Shown: piece by piece, positions 1 to 10,693 of the stretch
Position numbering within the stretch: the first letter of the stretch is position 1
Layout: every line of letters starts with the position of its first letter
NCBI GenBank assembly: GCA_029582265.1
Contig: CM055830.1
Coordinates: 31,537,172 to 31,601,171 of the forward strand
Length of the DNA stretch: 64,000 nucleotides
Reading direction: 5' to 3'
Origin: Zoroaster sp. YZ-2022
Lineage: Eukaryota; Echinodermata; Asteroidea; Forcipulatida; Zoroasteridae
Translations under genes and position numbers: made by a program
The notes under the pieces: generated by a model
What the model was told of the DNA's origin: nothing
Databases searched by the model: none
What the model saw: the letters and a program-made list of their open reading frames with translations, nothing else

Positions 1-213
1 CAAATCGCACAGTGTAGGACGATGGAACCTGACAATCATACCAGAACGCGTTGGGGCTGGTATCCTGGGACCTGCACTTGGTGGCCCTGCTCTAGACAGA
101 CCTTACCAGGATGGTGTGACCTGTTTCATAGCAAGAGTTGGATACATTCTTAACATAGCATATTATCAAAATGAAATAAAGCTGAAAGACCAAGACTCCA
201 GTGTCTGGGCCTA
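1..213 (+). CDS. Possible 3'-terminal coding fragment, unrecognised
   Basis: From base 2 the + strand is open to a TAA at about 211-213. The translation looks protein-like (for example RWNLTIIPERVGAGILGPAL and YQDGVTCFIARVGYILN), with balanced codon use unlike the surrounding AT-rich DNA. An AATAAA occurs at about 174-179, inside the frame. I do not recognise a family. It could be the last exon of an upstream gene, an old retroelement fragment, or chance. The start lies outside the window. Confidence 0.25.
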
Positions 214-398
214 AAACATTTAAATTAAAAAAATCAAATTTTTATAAGGATTATTGAAAAAATCCAAAATTTGTCATGATGCATGTGAAGAATAACTTTG
301 AGAACAGGTCACATTTTACAAATTATAGAAATTGGTATGGATGTAAAATCCTTTTAAGTTAAAGTTGAATAATACTTGGATAGTAATGGAATTAAGCT

Positions 399-761
399 AA
401 GGCCAAACAAAGTTTCTGGTCTTCGCGCGTCAGCGCCTCGGACCACGCGTCGGCTTTTTAAATTTTCACATTTTCTTTTCTTTTTTTTGCTATGAAACGA
501 TGTCCAATTGCAGCCAAACTTGCTGCTGTGTTTTAAATGACTTTTTCACATAGGGGTATGAACGTTTGCCCGACTTGTGAGGCCTCTCTTAGCCACCATA
601 CTTTGAATATGGGGAAATTTGGTCCCCGCGTACACACGTATTTCCCTGTTGGCAAAAAAATAAATAAATTACCAAAAAAAATTACAAAAAAAAAAAAGTG
701 CGTCACCGCACTGGTTTTGAAGCCGACCTATGACCAGAAACCAGAGACTTTTTTGGGGTCT
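399..761 (+). mobile_element. MITE family M1 copy (GTCTCTGGTTTCTGGTC termini)
   Basis: Bounded by inverted ends related to AAGTCTCTGGTTTCTGGTC, with purine- or pyrimidine-rich AAGGCC…/…GGGTCT edges. The interior is shared with about a dozen copies in this window: 'GATGTCCAATTGCAGCC', 'GCCTCTCTTAGCCACCATAC', 'ATGGGGAAATTTGGTC', and a poly-A stretch. It has no coding capacity, so it is a non-autonomous element. Confidence 0.8.
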
Positions 762-1190
762 AATGAGAAGGAACATGTTTATGTAATAACGGTTTATAAG
801 TGCCAATACCAAGTCTTGATTTGAATGCTGGAATTAGTCTGTACTTAATATTTATAATTGTAATATTGAATGTGGATATTATATGTTTGAAGGTAATTTA
901 AATTTCAAACTAATACTTATTCTGAAGCTGATGATGGTATTAATCTGCCCTTTAAATATTTATTTCTGAAATTTGTCATTATAATGGATAAAAACAAAAA
1001 TACTAAATTCACTATCCTCTACAAGTGACACAATGTAATAAGCTGAAGCTTATATCTTGGTACCAAAGAAAATAAGCAGTTTACCAATGCGGTATCTTCC
1101 CTTCAAACCTCATCAAGTTCATTTCAGTTATGAGTTATTTCTCATCCAACATACACTTTTGACATACTAGTTTTACATTTAAATAGTTCA

Positions 1191-1509
1191 TTAAAACCCT
1201 CCTACTGTAGCTGAACTTTAGTGGCAAGTAGCTATAGTGGTCAAAATCAGTCAACTGCCCGTTTTGACTGTTGACCCAAATGTGCACACAGGGAAATGTT
1301 TGACTGGTTTTTAACTGTCATTTTGACCACCCTCAACAGTAACAGACAATGCTTTTACCAGTCAAAAACGGTCGACTCGTTTTGACCTGTAAATGTACTT
1401 ACTACACGTAAGGTTTGACAGTGTTTGACTTTTAAGTGCACTAGATATACCTTGGCAAGTATATCAACATTTTGACTGATTTTGACCCTTGCAGTCACTG
1501 GAGGGTTAA
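1191..1509 (+). mobile_element. TTAA-flanked MITE family P1 (CCCTCCTA ends)
   Basis: TTAA at both edges and inverted ends ACCCTCCTAC and GGAGGGTTAA. The interior is built from repeated TTTTGACTG/TTGACC-type motifs in both orientations. TTAA plus CCY…GGG ends is typical of piggyBac-like elements; that assignment is an inference. Confidence 0.85.
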
Positions 1510-1797
1510 ACTTCAAAATGCCTTAAACCATTTCAAAAGTTTGTATTGGGAAAGATCAGATCAGAAATAAAGAAATAAAGCATGGTGGAGCTAATTGTAT
1601 GTATTCTAAAATCAAATCGATTTCATTTGACAAAATTTAAAATTGTGTATAAAGTATCTTTTTGATGATTAAGAAACGATACTTGACGTTTTAACGTTTA
1701 TTGTTGAAGCATGTGTTCTTACTGTGTATATTTTATTGTTTACATGTAATTAAGACAGGGTGTTTTAAAACAAGATGCTTTTGTATAATTATGACTA

Positions 1798-2144
1798 AGG
1801 CCCCTAAAAAGGTCTCTGGTTTCTGGTATCCATGCACGTTGCCTTAGACCCGTGTTGTTGATTTTTTTTTTTTTTTTTTTTTCTTTCTATGAAACGATGT
1901 CTAATTGCAGCCAAAGTTGCTGGATTGATTGGAATTTTGCTGTTGTTTTAAATGACTTTCACATAGGGGTATGAACGTTTGCCCGATTTGTGAGGCCTCT
2001 CTTAGCCACCATACTTTGTGTGTGGGAAATTTTGTCTGGTTTCAGTAACCATGTATCACATATTTCACTGGCTGGCAAAAAAAAAAAACTACCAATTCTG
2101 AAGCCGACCTATCACCAGAAACCAGAGACTTTTTATGTGTGCCT
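1798..2144 (+). mobile_element. MITE family M1 copy
   Basis: Full-length-like copy with both termini: GGTCTCTGGTTTCTGGT on the left and ACCAGAAACCAGAGACT on the right. It has the same interior landmarks as the copy at 399-761, including the long poly-T near the left end. Confidence 0.8.
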
Positions 2145-2579
2145 AAAGGTAAAACTTTGAAATTGCAATATTTATTTATTTATTTATTTAAAACCATCTT
2201 TAATGAGGGTAACCCATCCAGCATAGCTGATCATTTGGGGCCCTCATATTATATAAAAATATATCAATATTATATAAAAACTATTACAGATTTATAATAA
2301 GTCGTTTATTTATTTATTACTTAACCTTGGAAGACCTTTCAGTGAAATGTGAAATAAAGATTTTAAAGGTACTGCTATGACTTCTGATGTCGGTATAATT
2401 TGTTGTAACCCACACACTAAGGTTCATATATAATGTCGAAGGATTTTTTTTTAAAGAATGATTGGAGCATTTTATTTTGTTGACAATTTGTACACAGTAG
2501 CTGTAGAACCTACAATTTTTGCATCTGTGCACCAGTGAGCCTTCTTAAAAATGTAAGTTTTTGACCTGATAAATATTAT

Positions 2580-3160
2580 AATGCCAAATCACAAGGGGTA
2601 AACCTTGTAGTTTTTCACAAAATCACAAGGGGTAAGTCTTGTCATTTTTTACAAAATTACAAGGGGTAAGGCTTGTAGTTTTTCACCCGAATCACAAGGG
2701 GTAGCCTTGTCATTTTTCAATAAATCACAAGGGGTAAGCCTTCAATAAATCACAAGGGGTAAGCCTTCAATAAATCGCAAGGGGTAAGCCTTCAATAAAT
2801 CACAAGGGGTAAGCCTTGTAGTTTTCACAAAATCACAAGGGGTCAGTCTTGTAGTTTTTCACCCGAATCACAAGGGGTAAGCCTTGTCATTTTTCAATAA
2901 ATCACAAGGGGTAAGCCTTGTAGTTTTTCACAAAATCAAAAGGAGTAAGCCTTGTAATTTTTCACAAAATCACAAGGGGTAAGCCTTGTCATTTTTCAAT
3001 AAATCACATGGGGTAAACCTTGTAGTTTTTCACCCGAATCACAAGGGGTAGCCTTGTCGTTTTTCAATAAATCACAAGGGGTAATTAGCCTTGTAATTTT
3101 CCAATAAATCACAAGGGGTAAGCTTTGTAGTTTTTCACCAGAATCACAAGGTGTAACCAA
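2580..3160 (+). repeat. Minisatellite of short hairpins, about 18 copies
   Basis: The unit is about 33-35 bp (some shortened to 25), consensus AATCACAAGGGGTAAGCCTTG plus T-rich TAGTTTTTCAC. Each unit can fold as ACAAGG–loop–CCTTGT. Two spacer types alternate (…TTTTTCACAA/CCC and …TTTTTCAAT). Degraded same-orientation units recur at about 12465-12590. Confidence 0.9.
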
Positions 3161-4030
3161 AAATGTGTCTAATATAATCAATTTTTGTTGCAAAATAATG
3201 GATATAATAGTTGATTTCACAGCAGTTTTCCTGAAATACCGTTTGGATTTGGACCTGTCTTATTGACTTGGAATCTATCTGAAGGTTCCACCAATTTTGA
3301 CTTCAACAAATCATTTCCACAGTCACGTGACAAATCACATGATTTGTCACATGACTGATTATTCAAATAAGGCTCAACACAGCTGTAATAGTTAATACAA
3401 ATATACTGAGACGCAATAGAAACTTACCACTTGTTTTGGAATAGCATAAAATTGTAATGGTTCAAAATAAGACAAAACAACAATTTGGATTAGAAATGTT
3501 GGCATTTTATTGAGGATATGTCCACGTTTTGTCCACTGTACTCGATCCCATTATATCCACTTCACCGCGAAACGTCAGAGGGTCACGTTTCAGAGAGTCA
3601 CATTGTGATTACTGATAATTTAAGGTTGAAAAAGTGGTAAGTTTCTATTAATTGCGTCTCATAGAATCATGAGCTTCCAAAATAATGTATTATTTCAACA
3701 AATGTTTATAGAATTAAGCACAAAAAATGCATTAAAAAAAATAAAAACAAGTAATTTGTTTGTATGCTTTTAATTGAACAAAGGGGGATACTGTAGAATG
3801 AATGACTCTCTAAATGCATGTACATTGTACATACAGTATATTAATTAAAATGTTTTCTTTAAATACAAAATTTTACAGTGAAACTATTACAGTCGAAACC
3901 TGAACAACATGTGCAGTGTTTGACGTTCCCAATGAATTTCATGAATAATCCACAGACCATTTTACTGTTTACTGACATTACTACCGTGGTACCATAATTA
4001 TGCTGTGTCCACTTCGCTTAGAATGGCAGA
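3158..4030 (+). repeat. Outer left arm of nested inverted repeat
   Basis: Reverse-complement matches are obvious by eye to 10694-12199. Examples: 'GTAATAGTTAATACAAA', 'TTTTACAGTGAAACTATTAC', 'GAATGGCAGATCAATAT', 'GGTTCCACCAATTTTGACTT'. The arm carries a TA-flanked element (3404-3661) that the other arm lacks. Confidence 0.85.
3404..3661. mobile_element. TA-flanked MITE (TACTGAGACGC termini)
   Basis: 258 bp with inverted ends TGAGACGCAATAGAAACTTA and TAAGTTTCTATTAATTGCG, flanked by TA on both sides. The matching outer right arm has the empty site at 11999-12000 with a single TA, which proves insertion and gives the target duplication. TA use is typical of the Tc1/mariner superfamily. Confidence 0.88.
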
Positions 4031-4330
4031 TCAATATAAGGATAGATCATAGGGTTAGGATAATTCTTTAAGTGCATTATTTAGCGAACAAAAAGTAACG
4101 ATATTTATGTAACAAGTATAACCCCTTTGTTACTTGTGAAATGCTTAATTTCACAGTAAATCAGTGTGTACAGATGTACAATAATAAATTCAATTATGCA
4201 TACTTCTCACAGACGTTTTAAGAGAATAAACTAGTGGTTTTTCCATGTAAACATATCCTTTTGACCTCACTGGGTTTATATGTTTGTTTGTCTGTCTTTG
4301 ACCAGTGTCTTTGGCGTGAAGTCAAAAAGT

Positions 4331-4640
4331 TTAGGCAAAAAAAGGTCTCCGGTTTTTGTTTCCGCGCGCGTCGCCCGCCTCAGACCCGCGTGTCGGCGTT
4401 TTTAATTTTTTTGTTTTGCTCTGAAACAATGCTTTAAACCATTTTTTTAACATAGGGGTATGAACGTTTGCCCGATTTGTGAGGCCTCTCTTAGCCACCA
4501 TACTTGGTTATATGGGAAATTTGGTCCCTACGTATACAATGTATCATGTATTTCCCTGTTGGCAAAAACAAACAAACAAAAACAGATGGCCGAAAAAAGC
4601 GATTTTGAAGCCTACTGATGACCAGAAACCGGAGACTTTT
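4331..4640 (+). mobile_element. MITE family M1 copy
   Basis: The left terminus GGTCTCCGGTTTTTGTTTCC and right terminus GACCAGAAACCGGAGACTTTT are present. The interior is shortened around the 'CAATTGCAGCC' segment. Confidence 0.8.
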
Positions 4641-4649
4641 ACGCTGATT

Positions 4650-5060
4650 TTCTTGGCCGCTGGTCCTTCGGTGTTGATTTCGTAGGGTGCCATGGAAGCG
4701 CACCACCAACGGCGGGAGGCGTATTTTTTTTTTACACCGCAGCGACTGGTTTTGGGCAGTGAAAGTGCCAATTCCGGTCTTGAGAGAGAGACTACGAAAC
4801 CCTAGGCGCGCGACGATAGAAAACTCCAAGCTGCAGTCGACCATGGCGCTCTGCAGTGGAACTCATGGAGCCATTCCCTCTCCGTTGATGGTAGGTTTTT
4901 TTTGCGTGTCGAAATTCCCTTCGCGCGCATGCGTGCTGAATGGGTTCATAGTCTTGACACAAGGGCGAAATGCGTACAAATCCCGTCGCTGCGGTGTAAA
5001 ACAAAAATACGCCGGCGGGAGCGGAGAAAGGTTTTCAAAAACCAAAGATTGGGGCCCAAT
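4650..5060. other. GC/CpG-rich block with inverted ends; possible promoter or element
   Basis: A strong compositional change from its surroundings. It is bounded by inverted segments ('GTATTTTTTTTTTACACCGC' near 4719 and 'GCGGTGTAAAACAAAAATAC' near 4991). An ATG in good context (accATGG, about 4843) opens a short frame MALCSGTHGAIPSPLM that runs to a GTAGGT donor-like site. It could be a first exon with promoter, or a GC-rich transposon end. Confidence 0.35.
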
Positions 5061-5090
5061 TTTTTCAATCCATATTACGAAAAAAAAAAT

Positions 5091-6459
5091 AAGATAAATT
5101 AAACCGACAAGGGCGAGTTAAATTATACCCAGATATCGGCCTATTCTGGAACTGCCACTGGATTATCTTAATGTACAGCAACCCTTAATATCGGTGTTAG
5201 AAAATAGCACACGGTAAAATGCTCGTCGTACCCGTTGCCTTATCCAAATGAGCTCTCATTGGACAATTCCCATTTGCACACATGTACTACTTCTGGGTGA
5301 TTGAATCGCATTCGACTTGGCTTGGCATGTTTAATTCTAAAGTTTTTTTCAATTAAATGTATTTAATTTAAAGTATAAAACATTTAATTTAATTTTCAAA
5401 GCTGTGCGACTTCATCACCATGAACTTACGAGAGCCTTTACCCTCTAACAGCATGTTGGAGTGAGTCCTCTGCATAAATACTTTCCCTTCCATTGTCAGG
5501 TGAATCGGTAGCGTGGTTGTTAAGCCAATGATTTCAGTTTAAGGGAACCTGGTTCGAATCCCAGTGGAACCACTGTTTTAATTGTTATAAATGGTTACGA
5601 TATCACGATTATTGAAGTACTTTGAAATTCAGATCTTAACTACCAGCACGAATTGATGGCGTAGTTGTTAAGTTGATTGGTTATCAGTGCAAAGGACCTT
5701 GGTTCGAATCTTGGTGGCGCCACCATTTTAAATTTTAAATGGTTACGCAATCACAATAATTTAAATGGTTTAAAATTCCTCTCTGTTACCAACAGGGATT
5801 GGTAGCGCAAACCACAGGCGCTGGGTTTCAGTGCAGGCGACCTGGGTTCAAATCCCAGTGGCGCAATTATTTTAAATTTTAAATGACTACGCAATCACGA
5901 TTTATTTAAGTAGTTTAAAATTCAACTCCAGATACCAACAGGATAAATGGCGCAAGCCGTTAGTCCACTGGGCTGTCAATTGCGGTAGTTCCAGGCTGGT
6001 ACGTCCGGGTTCGAATCCTGCTCCTGAGACACAGAGACATGGCAGCTGCTGGCTGCGGCAATGGCTTGGGGACCGCCATGTCTCTCCCCTGAAGGTTAGA
6101 GCGTGGAGGAAATGTACGGACGGGGGAGAAAAGGAGGGACCGGGAGGGTAGCGACCTCCCAGAAGGGTGCTATATGGTGATCACCATGCCGGGGTGTCCC
6201 GGACTTTGAGTCATCCGAATACCTGGTCGACACTCTGACTAACTCTCCGCACTTTTTTACAATAATTTTTATTTATTTTAATTTTTTTTTAAATAGTAAA
6301 TAGTAAATAGTAAATATCAATCGAATCCCAGCCGTTTTTAATTTCGAATGGTTAGGCAGTCACGATTTATTTCAGTAGTTTAAAATTCAATTAAACTTGA
6401 TTTATTTCTTTATATAAATTTACTATACATATATAAATAAGCAAATCAACCCAAGCATA
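5091..6459 (+). repeat. Inner left arm of palindrome with tRNA-like heads
   Basis: Reverse complement of 7177-9196 over nearly its whole length: outer edge AAGATAAATTAAACCGACAA, inner edge 'TAAATAAGCAAATCAACCC'. Four tRNA-like units follow each other, with B-box-like GGTTCGAATCC or GGTTCAAATCC at 5551, 5701, 5845 and 6008 (spacing about 145-163 bp). A SINE-like body of about 230 bp follows the fourth. Confidence 0.9.
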
Positions 6460-6521
6460 CAACTAATGCAATAAGCTAATGGAAAACACCTTGTGTTCCC
6501 AAGTATTTTATCTTCCAACAC

Positions 6522-7160
6522 ATTTGTAGTAATTTGAGTCGCCTATCTTTCCAACTTGTTAAGAAAATCAATATTTTATGAAAAAAATATGGGTGAAATT
6601 GTGAAATTTTAAACTTGTCCAAACAGGCTGTAACTCGGTGGCTGTATTCTGCAGACACATTGGTTCATTCTGGGTAATTTTGAAGTGAATCGGAGACAAT
6701 TTTTTTTCGAGGTGAAAAAAAAACGACAAAGGGTACCCCTTGTCGTTTTTTCCAAATTTGGCCTAAAAATGACATTTTTTCAAAATGATTAATACTTGCT
6801 GGAGAGACGTAACAGAGTGCCTAGAACACATTTGTAGTAATTTGAGTCGCCTATCTTTCCAACTTTTTAAGAAAATCAATATTTTATGAAAAAATATAGG
6901 TACAATTTGAATATTTTATACTTGTCCAAACAGGCTGTAACTCGGTGGCTGTATTCTGCAGACACATTGGTTCATTCTGGGTAATTTTGAAGTGAATCGG
7001 AGACAATTTTTTTTCGAGGTGAAAAAAACGACAAGGGGTACCCCCTTGTGTTTTTTTCTCCAAATTTGGCCTAAAATGGAATTTAAAACAAATGCCTTAT
7101 ACTTGTTGGAGACACGCAATACATTGCATTAGGTCTCATTTTTCTTAATTTGAGTCGGCT
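6522..7160. repeat. Palindrome centre: direct duplication, 307-bp period
   Basis: The unit starting 'GTAGTAATTTGAGTCGCC' occurs at 6527 and 6834 and a degraded third start is near 7140. Each full unit holds a self-complementary core (ACAAGGGGTACCCCTTGT-like) beside poly-A/poly-T. This core resembles the hairpin array at 2580-3160. Confidence 0.85.
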
Positions 7161-7176
7161 ATCTTTGTAACTTTTT

Positions 7177-9196
7177 GGGTTGATTGATTTGCTTATTTGT
7201 ATAATTGTTTTTTTTTATTGAATTTTAAACTACTGAAATAAACCGTGATTGCGTAACCATTTAAAATTAAAAACGGCACCGCTGGGATTCGATTGATATT
7301 TACTATAAAAAAAATAAAAATAAATTAAAAAATAAATAAAAATGTGCGGAGAGTTTGTCAGAGTGTCGACCAGGTATTCGGATGACTCAAAGTCCGGGCG
7401 AACCGGTATGGTGATCACCATAGCACCCTTCTGGGAAGTCGCTACCCTCCCGGTCCCTCCTTTTCTCCTCCGTCCGTACATTTCCTCCACGCTCTAACCT
7501 TCAGGGGAGAGACATAGCGGTCCCCAAGCCATTGGCGCAGCCAGCAGCTGCCATGTCTCTATGTGTCAGGAGCAGGATTCGAACCCGGACGTACCAGCCT
7601 GGAACTGCCGCAATTGACAGCCCAGTGGACTAACGACTTGCGACTTGCGCCATTTATCCTGTTGGTATTTGGAGTTGAATTTTAAACTACTTAAATAAAT
7701 CGTGATTGCGTAGTCATTTAAAATTTAAAATGGTAGCGCTACTGGGATTCGAACCCAGTTCGCCTGCACTGAAACCCAGCGCCTGTGGCTTGCGCCACCA
7801 ATCCCTGTTGGTAGTTTGAGAGGAATTTAAAATTTAAAATAGTGACGCCACTGTAATTTGAACTCAGGTCGCCTGCACTGTAACCCTTGGACTGTGGCTT
7901 GCGCCACCAATCCCTGCTGGTAACTTGAAAGAAATTTTAAACCATTTAAATTATTGTGATTGCATAACCATTTAAAATTTACAATATTGACGCCACCAAG
8001 ATTCGAACGAAGGTCCTTTGCACCGATACCACATCAACTTAACAACTACGCCATCAATAAGCCTTGTGCAAGTGACCCAGACTTTGACCCCTGTGCGTAG
8101 CGACTGTTACTATGCCACGTGATTCGGGGCAAGCTTTACGGCCGCGCCGGACGTAAACGATGCAACCATGCGTGTTTGAATAGGCCTTTATGTAGTTTCT
8201 AAAGAGTTTCGGTGACATGATTTTGCAGGAGTTTCTTTGCAACAAAAGACGAAGTACATGTATTTCCGTGTTTTTTCTAACGTATAGTGGACAATCAAAT
8301 ACGTCAAAACAGCTGCATTAACTTTAGTTCTAAGGAAGTTAAAATGCCTTCAAAGCAAAATACAACGTTGGCAACTAACAACACGAGTTGTGTAGATAGG
8401 TTCCAATCGTTATTAATGCGTTGATCATTGAGTTATATGTTGCAGGTACCAGACCACGCACCGCTGCAGTATTGTTGGTTTCTAAGAAAAAGCGGAAAAA
8501 GCTTGCCCCGAATCACGTGACTGGCAACAGAGACTCGGCTGACATCCGGTCACGAATAGTCTGGTGCGGGCGCACTATAAACTGATCTGCGGTATCAGTG
8601 TTACAGGGTTCCGAGCCGATATGTTAATCAACACGCAAAAGGCTTATTCGTGTTGGTAGTTAGATATGAATTTCAAACTACTTAAATAATCGTGATTGCT
8701 TAACCATTTATAAATTTAAAACAGTGGCTCCACTGTGATTCAAACCACGTTTCTTTACGCTGAAATCATCGTCTTAACAACCACGCTACCGATTCACCCG
8801 ACAATGGAAGGGAAATCTAAGTATTTATGCAGAGGACTCACTCCAACATGCTGTTTAGAGGATAAAGGCTCTCGTAAGATCTGGTGATGGAAGTCGCACA
8901 GCTTTGAAAATTAAATTAAATACTTTAAATTAAATGCATTTAATTGATTTTTTTTTTATAGAATTAAATATGCCAAGTTGAATGCGATTCAATCACCCAG
9001 AAGTAGCACATGTGTGCAAATAGGAATCGTCCAATGAGAGCTCATCTGGATAAGGCAATGGGTACGAGAAGCTTTTTACTGTGTGCTATTTTTCAACACC
9101 GATATCAAGGGTTGCTGTACATTATCCAGTGGCAGTTCCAGAATAGGCCGATATCTGGGTATAATTTAACTCGCCCTTGTCGGTTTAATTTATCTT
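7177..9196 (-). repeat. Inner right arm of palindrome with tRNA-like heads
   Basis: Mirror copy of 5091-6459, longer because it carries an inserted 587-bp element (8059-8645) and about one extra tRNA-like unit (near 7815-7920). B-box complements (GGATTCGAACC-like) recur at about 7575, 7746, 7860 and 8000. Confidence 0.9.
8059..8645. mobile_element. 587-bp nested element inserted in the inner right arm
   Basis: Ends AAGCCTTGTGC and GCAAAAGGCTT are inverted. A second inner inverted pair is 'CACGTGATTCGGGGCAAGC' and 'GCTTGCCCCGAATCACGTG'. It is absent from the left arm, where 'CATCAATTCGTG' is continuous. AT flanks both sides. It is CpG-richer than its surroundings. No transposase is seen. Confidence 0.85.
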
Positions 9197-9324
9197 ACAT
9201 GAACAATAAAAAAAGCGAAAGTGAGATGTGGGGGTGATCCGACCATCGTGAATACATTTGACATGCCAATGAGTCCTCACGTTCTAAACCCCCTCCACCC
9301 GCTTCTTTCGCTGGATTTTTCTTA

Positions 9325-9410
9325 AGGCCAATAAAAAGTCTCTGGTTTCTGGTCGTCAGTCGGCTTCAAAATCGGTGCGGTGACGCACTATTTTTTCGGT
9401 CATTTTTTTT
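9325..9410 (-). mobile_element. MITE family M1, terminal fragment
   Basis: Only one end remains: AAGGCCAATAAAAAGTCTC followed by TGGTTTCTGGTCGTCAGTC and the 'GGCTTCAAAATCGGTGCGG' segment. The rest is lost into poly-T and unrelated sequence. Confidence 0.7.
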
Positions 9411-10693
9411 TGTTTACACTGAGTTGCTTTTGTTTATACTTAATAGGAGACATGATACAATATTGTTTACATTGGAAAAACTGAAGTATGTTTATGTCAC
9501 GAGATGACTGATTTTGCACATAGTTAATTATATTTTGTGTAATTTAATTTATTTTCACCCCTGTTTATAATGGAATGGAACAAATTTGAATTAATTTACC
9601 ACACCCCCTTTTTCAGTGGAAAATATGCAAATTTCTTTAACTGACTTGCATCCCATTGAATACAGGGATTTTATGCCTCAGTAAGTTTTGTTTTTGTGTT
9701 GGACATGCAATAGCGAACAGAGAGTCAGTCACACTCAAGCCCTGTGTGAGGCAACATGTAATATAGATCACTGCTGGTAGGGTCTTTTGTACATGCCTTG
9801 GGTGTGGCCCACCATATTAACTACATGTAGGACCAAGCCAGTTCATATAACTGTAAGTTTTAATTTATTTTATCTTTAGAATGATTTAATTTGTAGTATT
9901 AAAAAAGGGTTAATTAAGATTGGAACTTAAGATTGAGAAATTTCTGTGTGAAAATTTTAAATTGTCTAAATCCTTAGAAAATACCGATATGGTTTTGGAA
10001 CTCCCCTGTTATTAGGGGAATAATAAAGTAAAAATGCGATTTTTCTTTGTTTAAAAGGATTTCCCGGTTGGGACAGATGAACCTATGTGTACGTCGTGTA
10101 GTACATAGGCTTACAGATGCCCGAGTGGCTCTATACACTCCAATAATCCTGTGTGGAAGGACTCAAGTAGTCGTTCTGTGCGGACACCACCTCCTTAGTG
10201 GAGTTTTAGAGATTCACGACAGTGTCCTGGATATCACCAATGGGTGTCGTACGAAAGCAGTAGCACATTCCGTGGGATCTACCTACCTGGGGTACATTGC
10301 CGTCAAAGCACATATTCACCAACACCAAAAACCTTCCAATAAACTGACAGGCCGGCAATTTATTTATTTATTTATATTTTTTGTGGTGATAGGATAATTA
10401 GTTTCGTTTATTTAAATTAGGGTAAAACAAAACGCAGTAGTAAATTGTATTTATTAAATCGTTATTAGTTATTTTATATTGCAAGTGGTGGTCCTCTGTA
10501 TTGCTCTTCTTAAATGTTTATTTCTTTTGTTGTTTCATTTGCTGTGTAGCCACCCTATGGGAATAACGGACCCATCGTGTGACAGTTTACTTTCTTTGAA
10601 TCAAGAATATACATTTAACCAGTGTGTGAATGTTTTAGAGCAAAATGAGAAAATGTATTCAGAATTTTGTCTGGATTGAACAACATGAACCTG
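9411..10693 (+). other. Spacer between inner and outer arms with exon-like ORFs
   Basis: 9411-10046 is AT-rich with nothing recognised. 10047-10397 is a GC-richer 116-codon open frame of unknown origin. 10550-10679 could be a terminal exon: an acceptor-like tttgctgtgtag precedes an open frame ending in MYSEFCLD and a stop, just before the outer arm begins. I do not recognise either protein. Confidence 0.25.

Noticed and set aside
2580..3160. Regularly spaced repeats that could suggest a CRISPR array
   Set aside because: Units are contiguous without unique spacers, in a eukaryotic genome; it is a minisatellite.
4687..5097. 136-codon frame over the CpG-rich block
   Set aside because: Both strands and several frames are open across this GC-rich block, as expected from composition; translation includes the inverted flanks.
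10047..10397. 116-codon frame between the palindrome arms
   Set aside because: Not called as a gene: no recognised domain and other frames of the same block look equally plausible. Mentioned only as part of the spacer.
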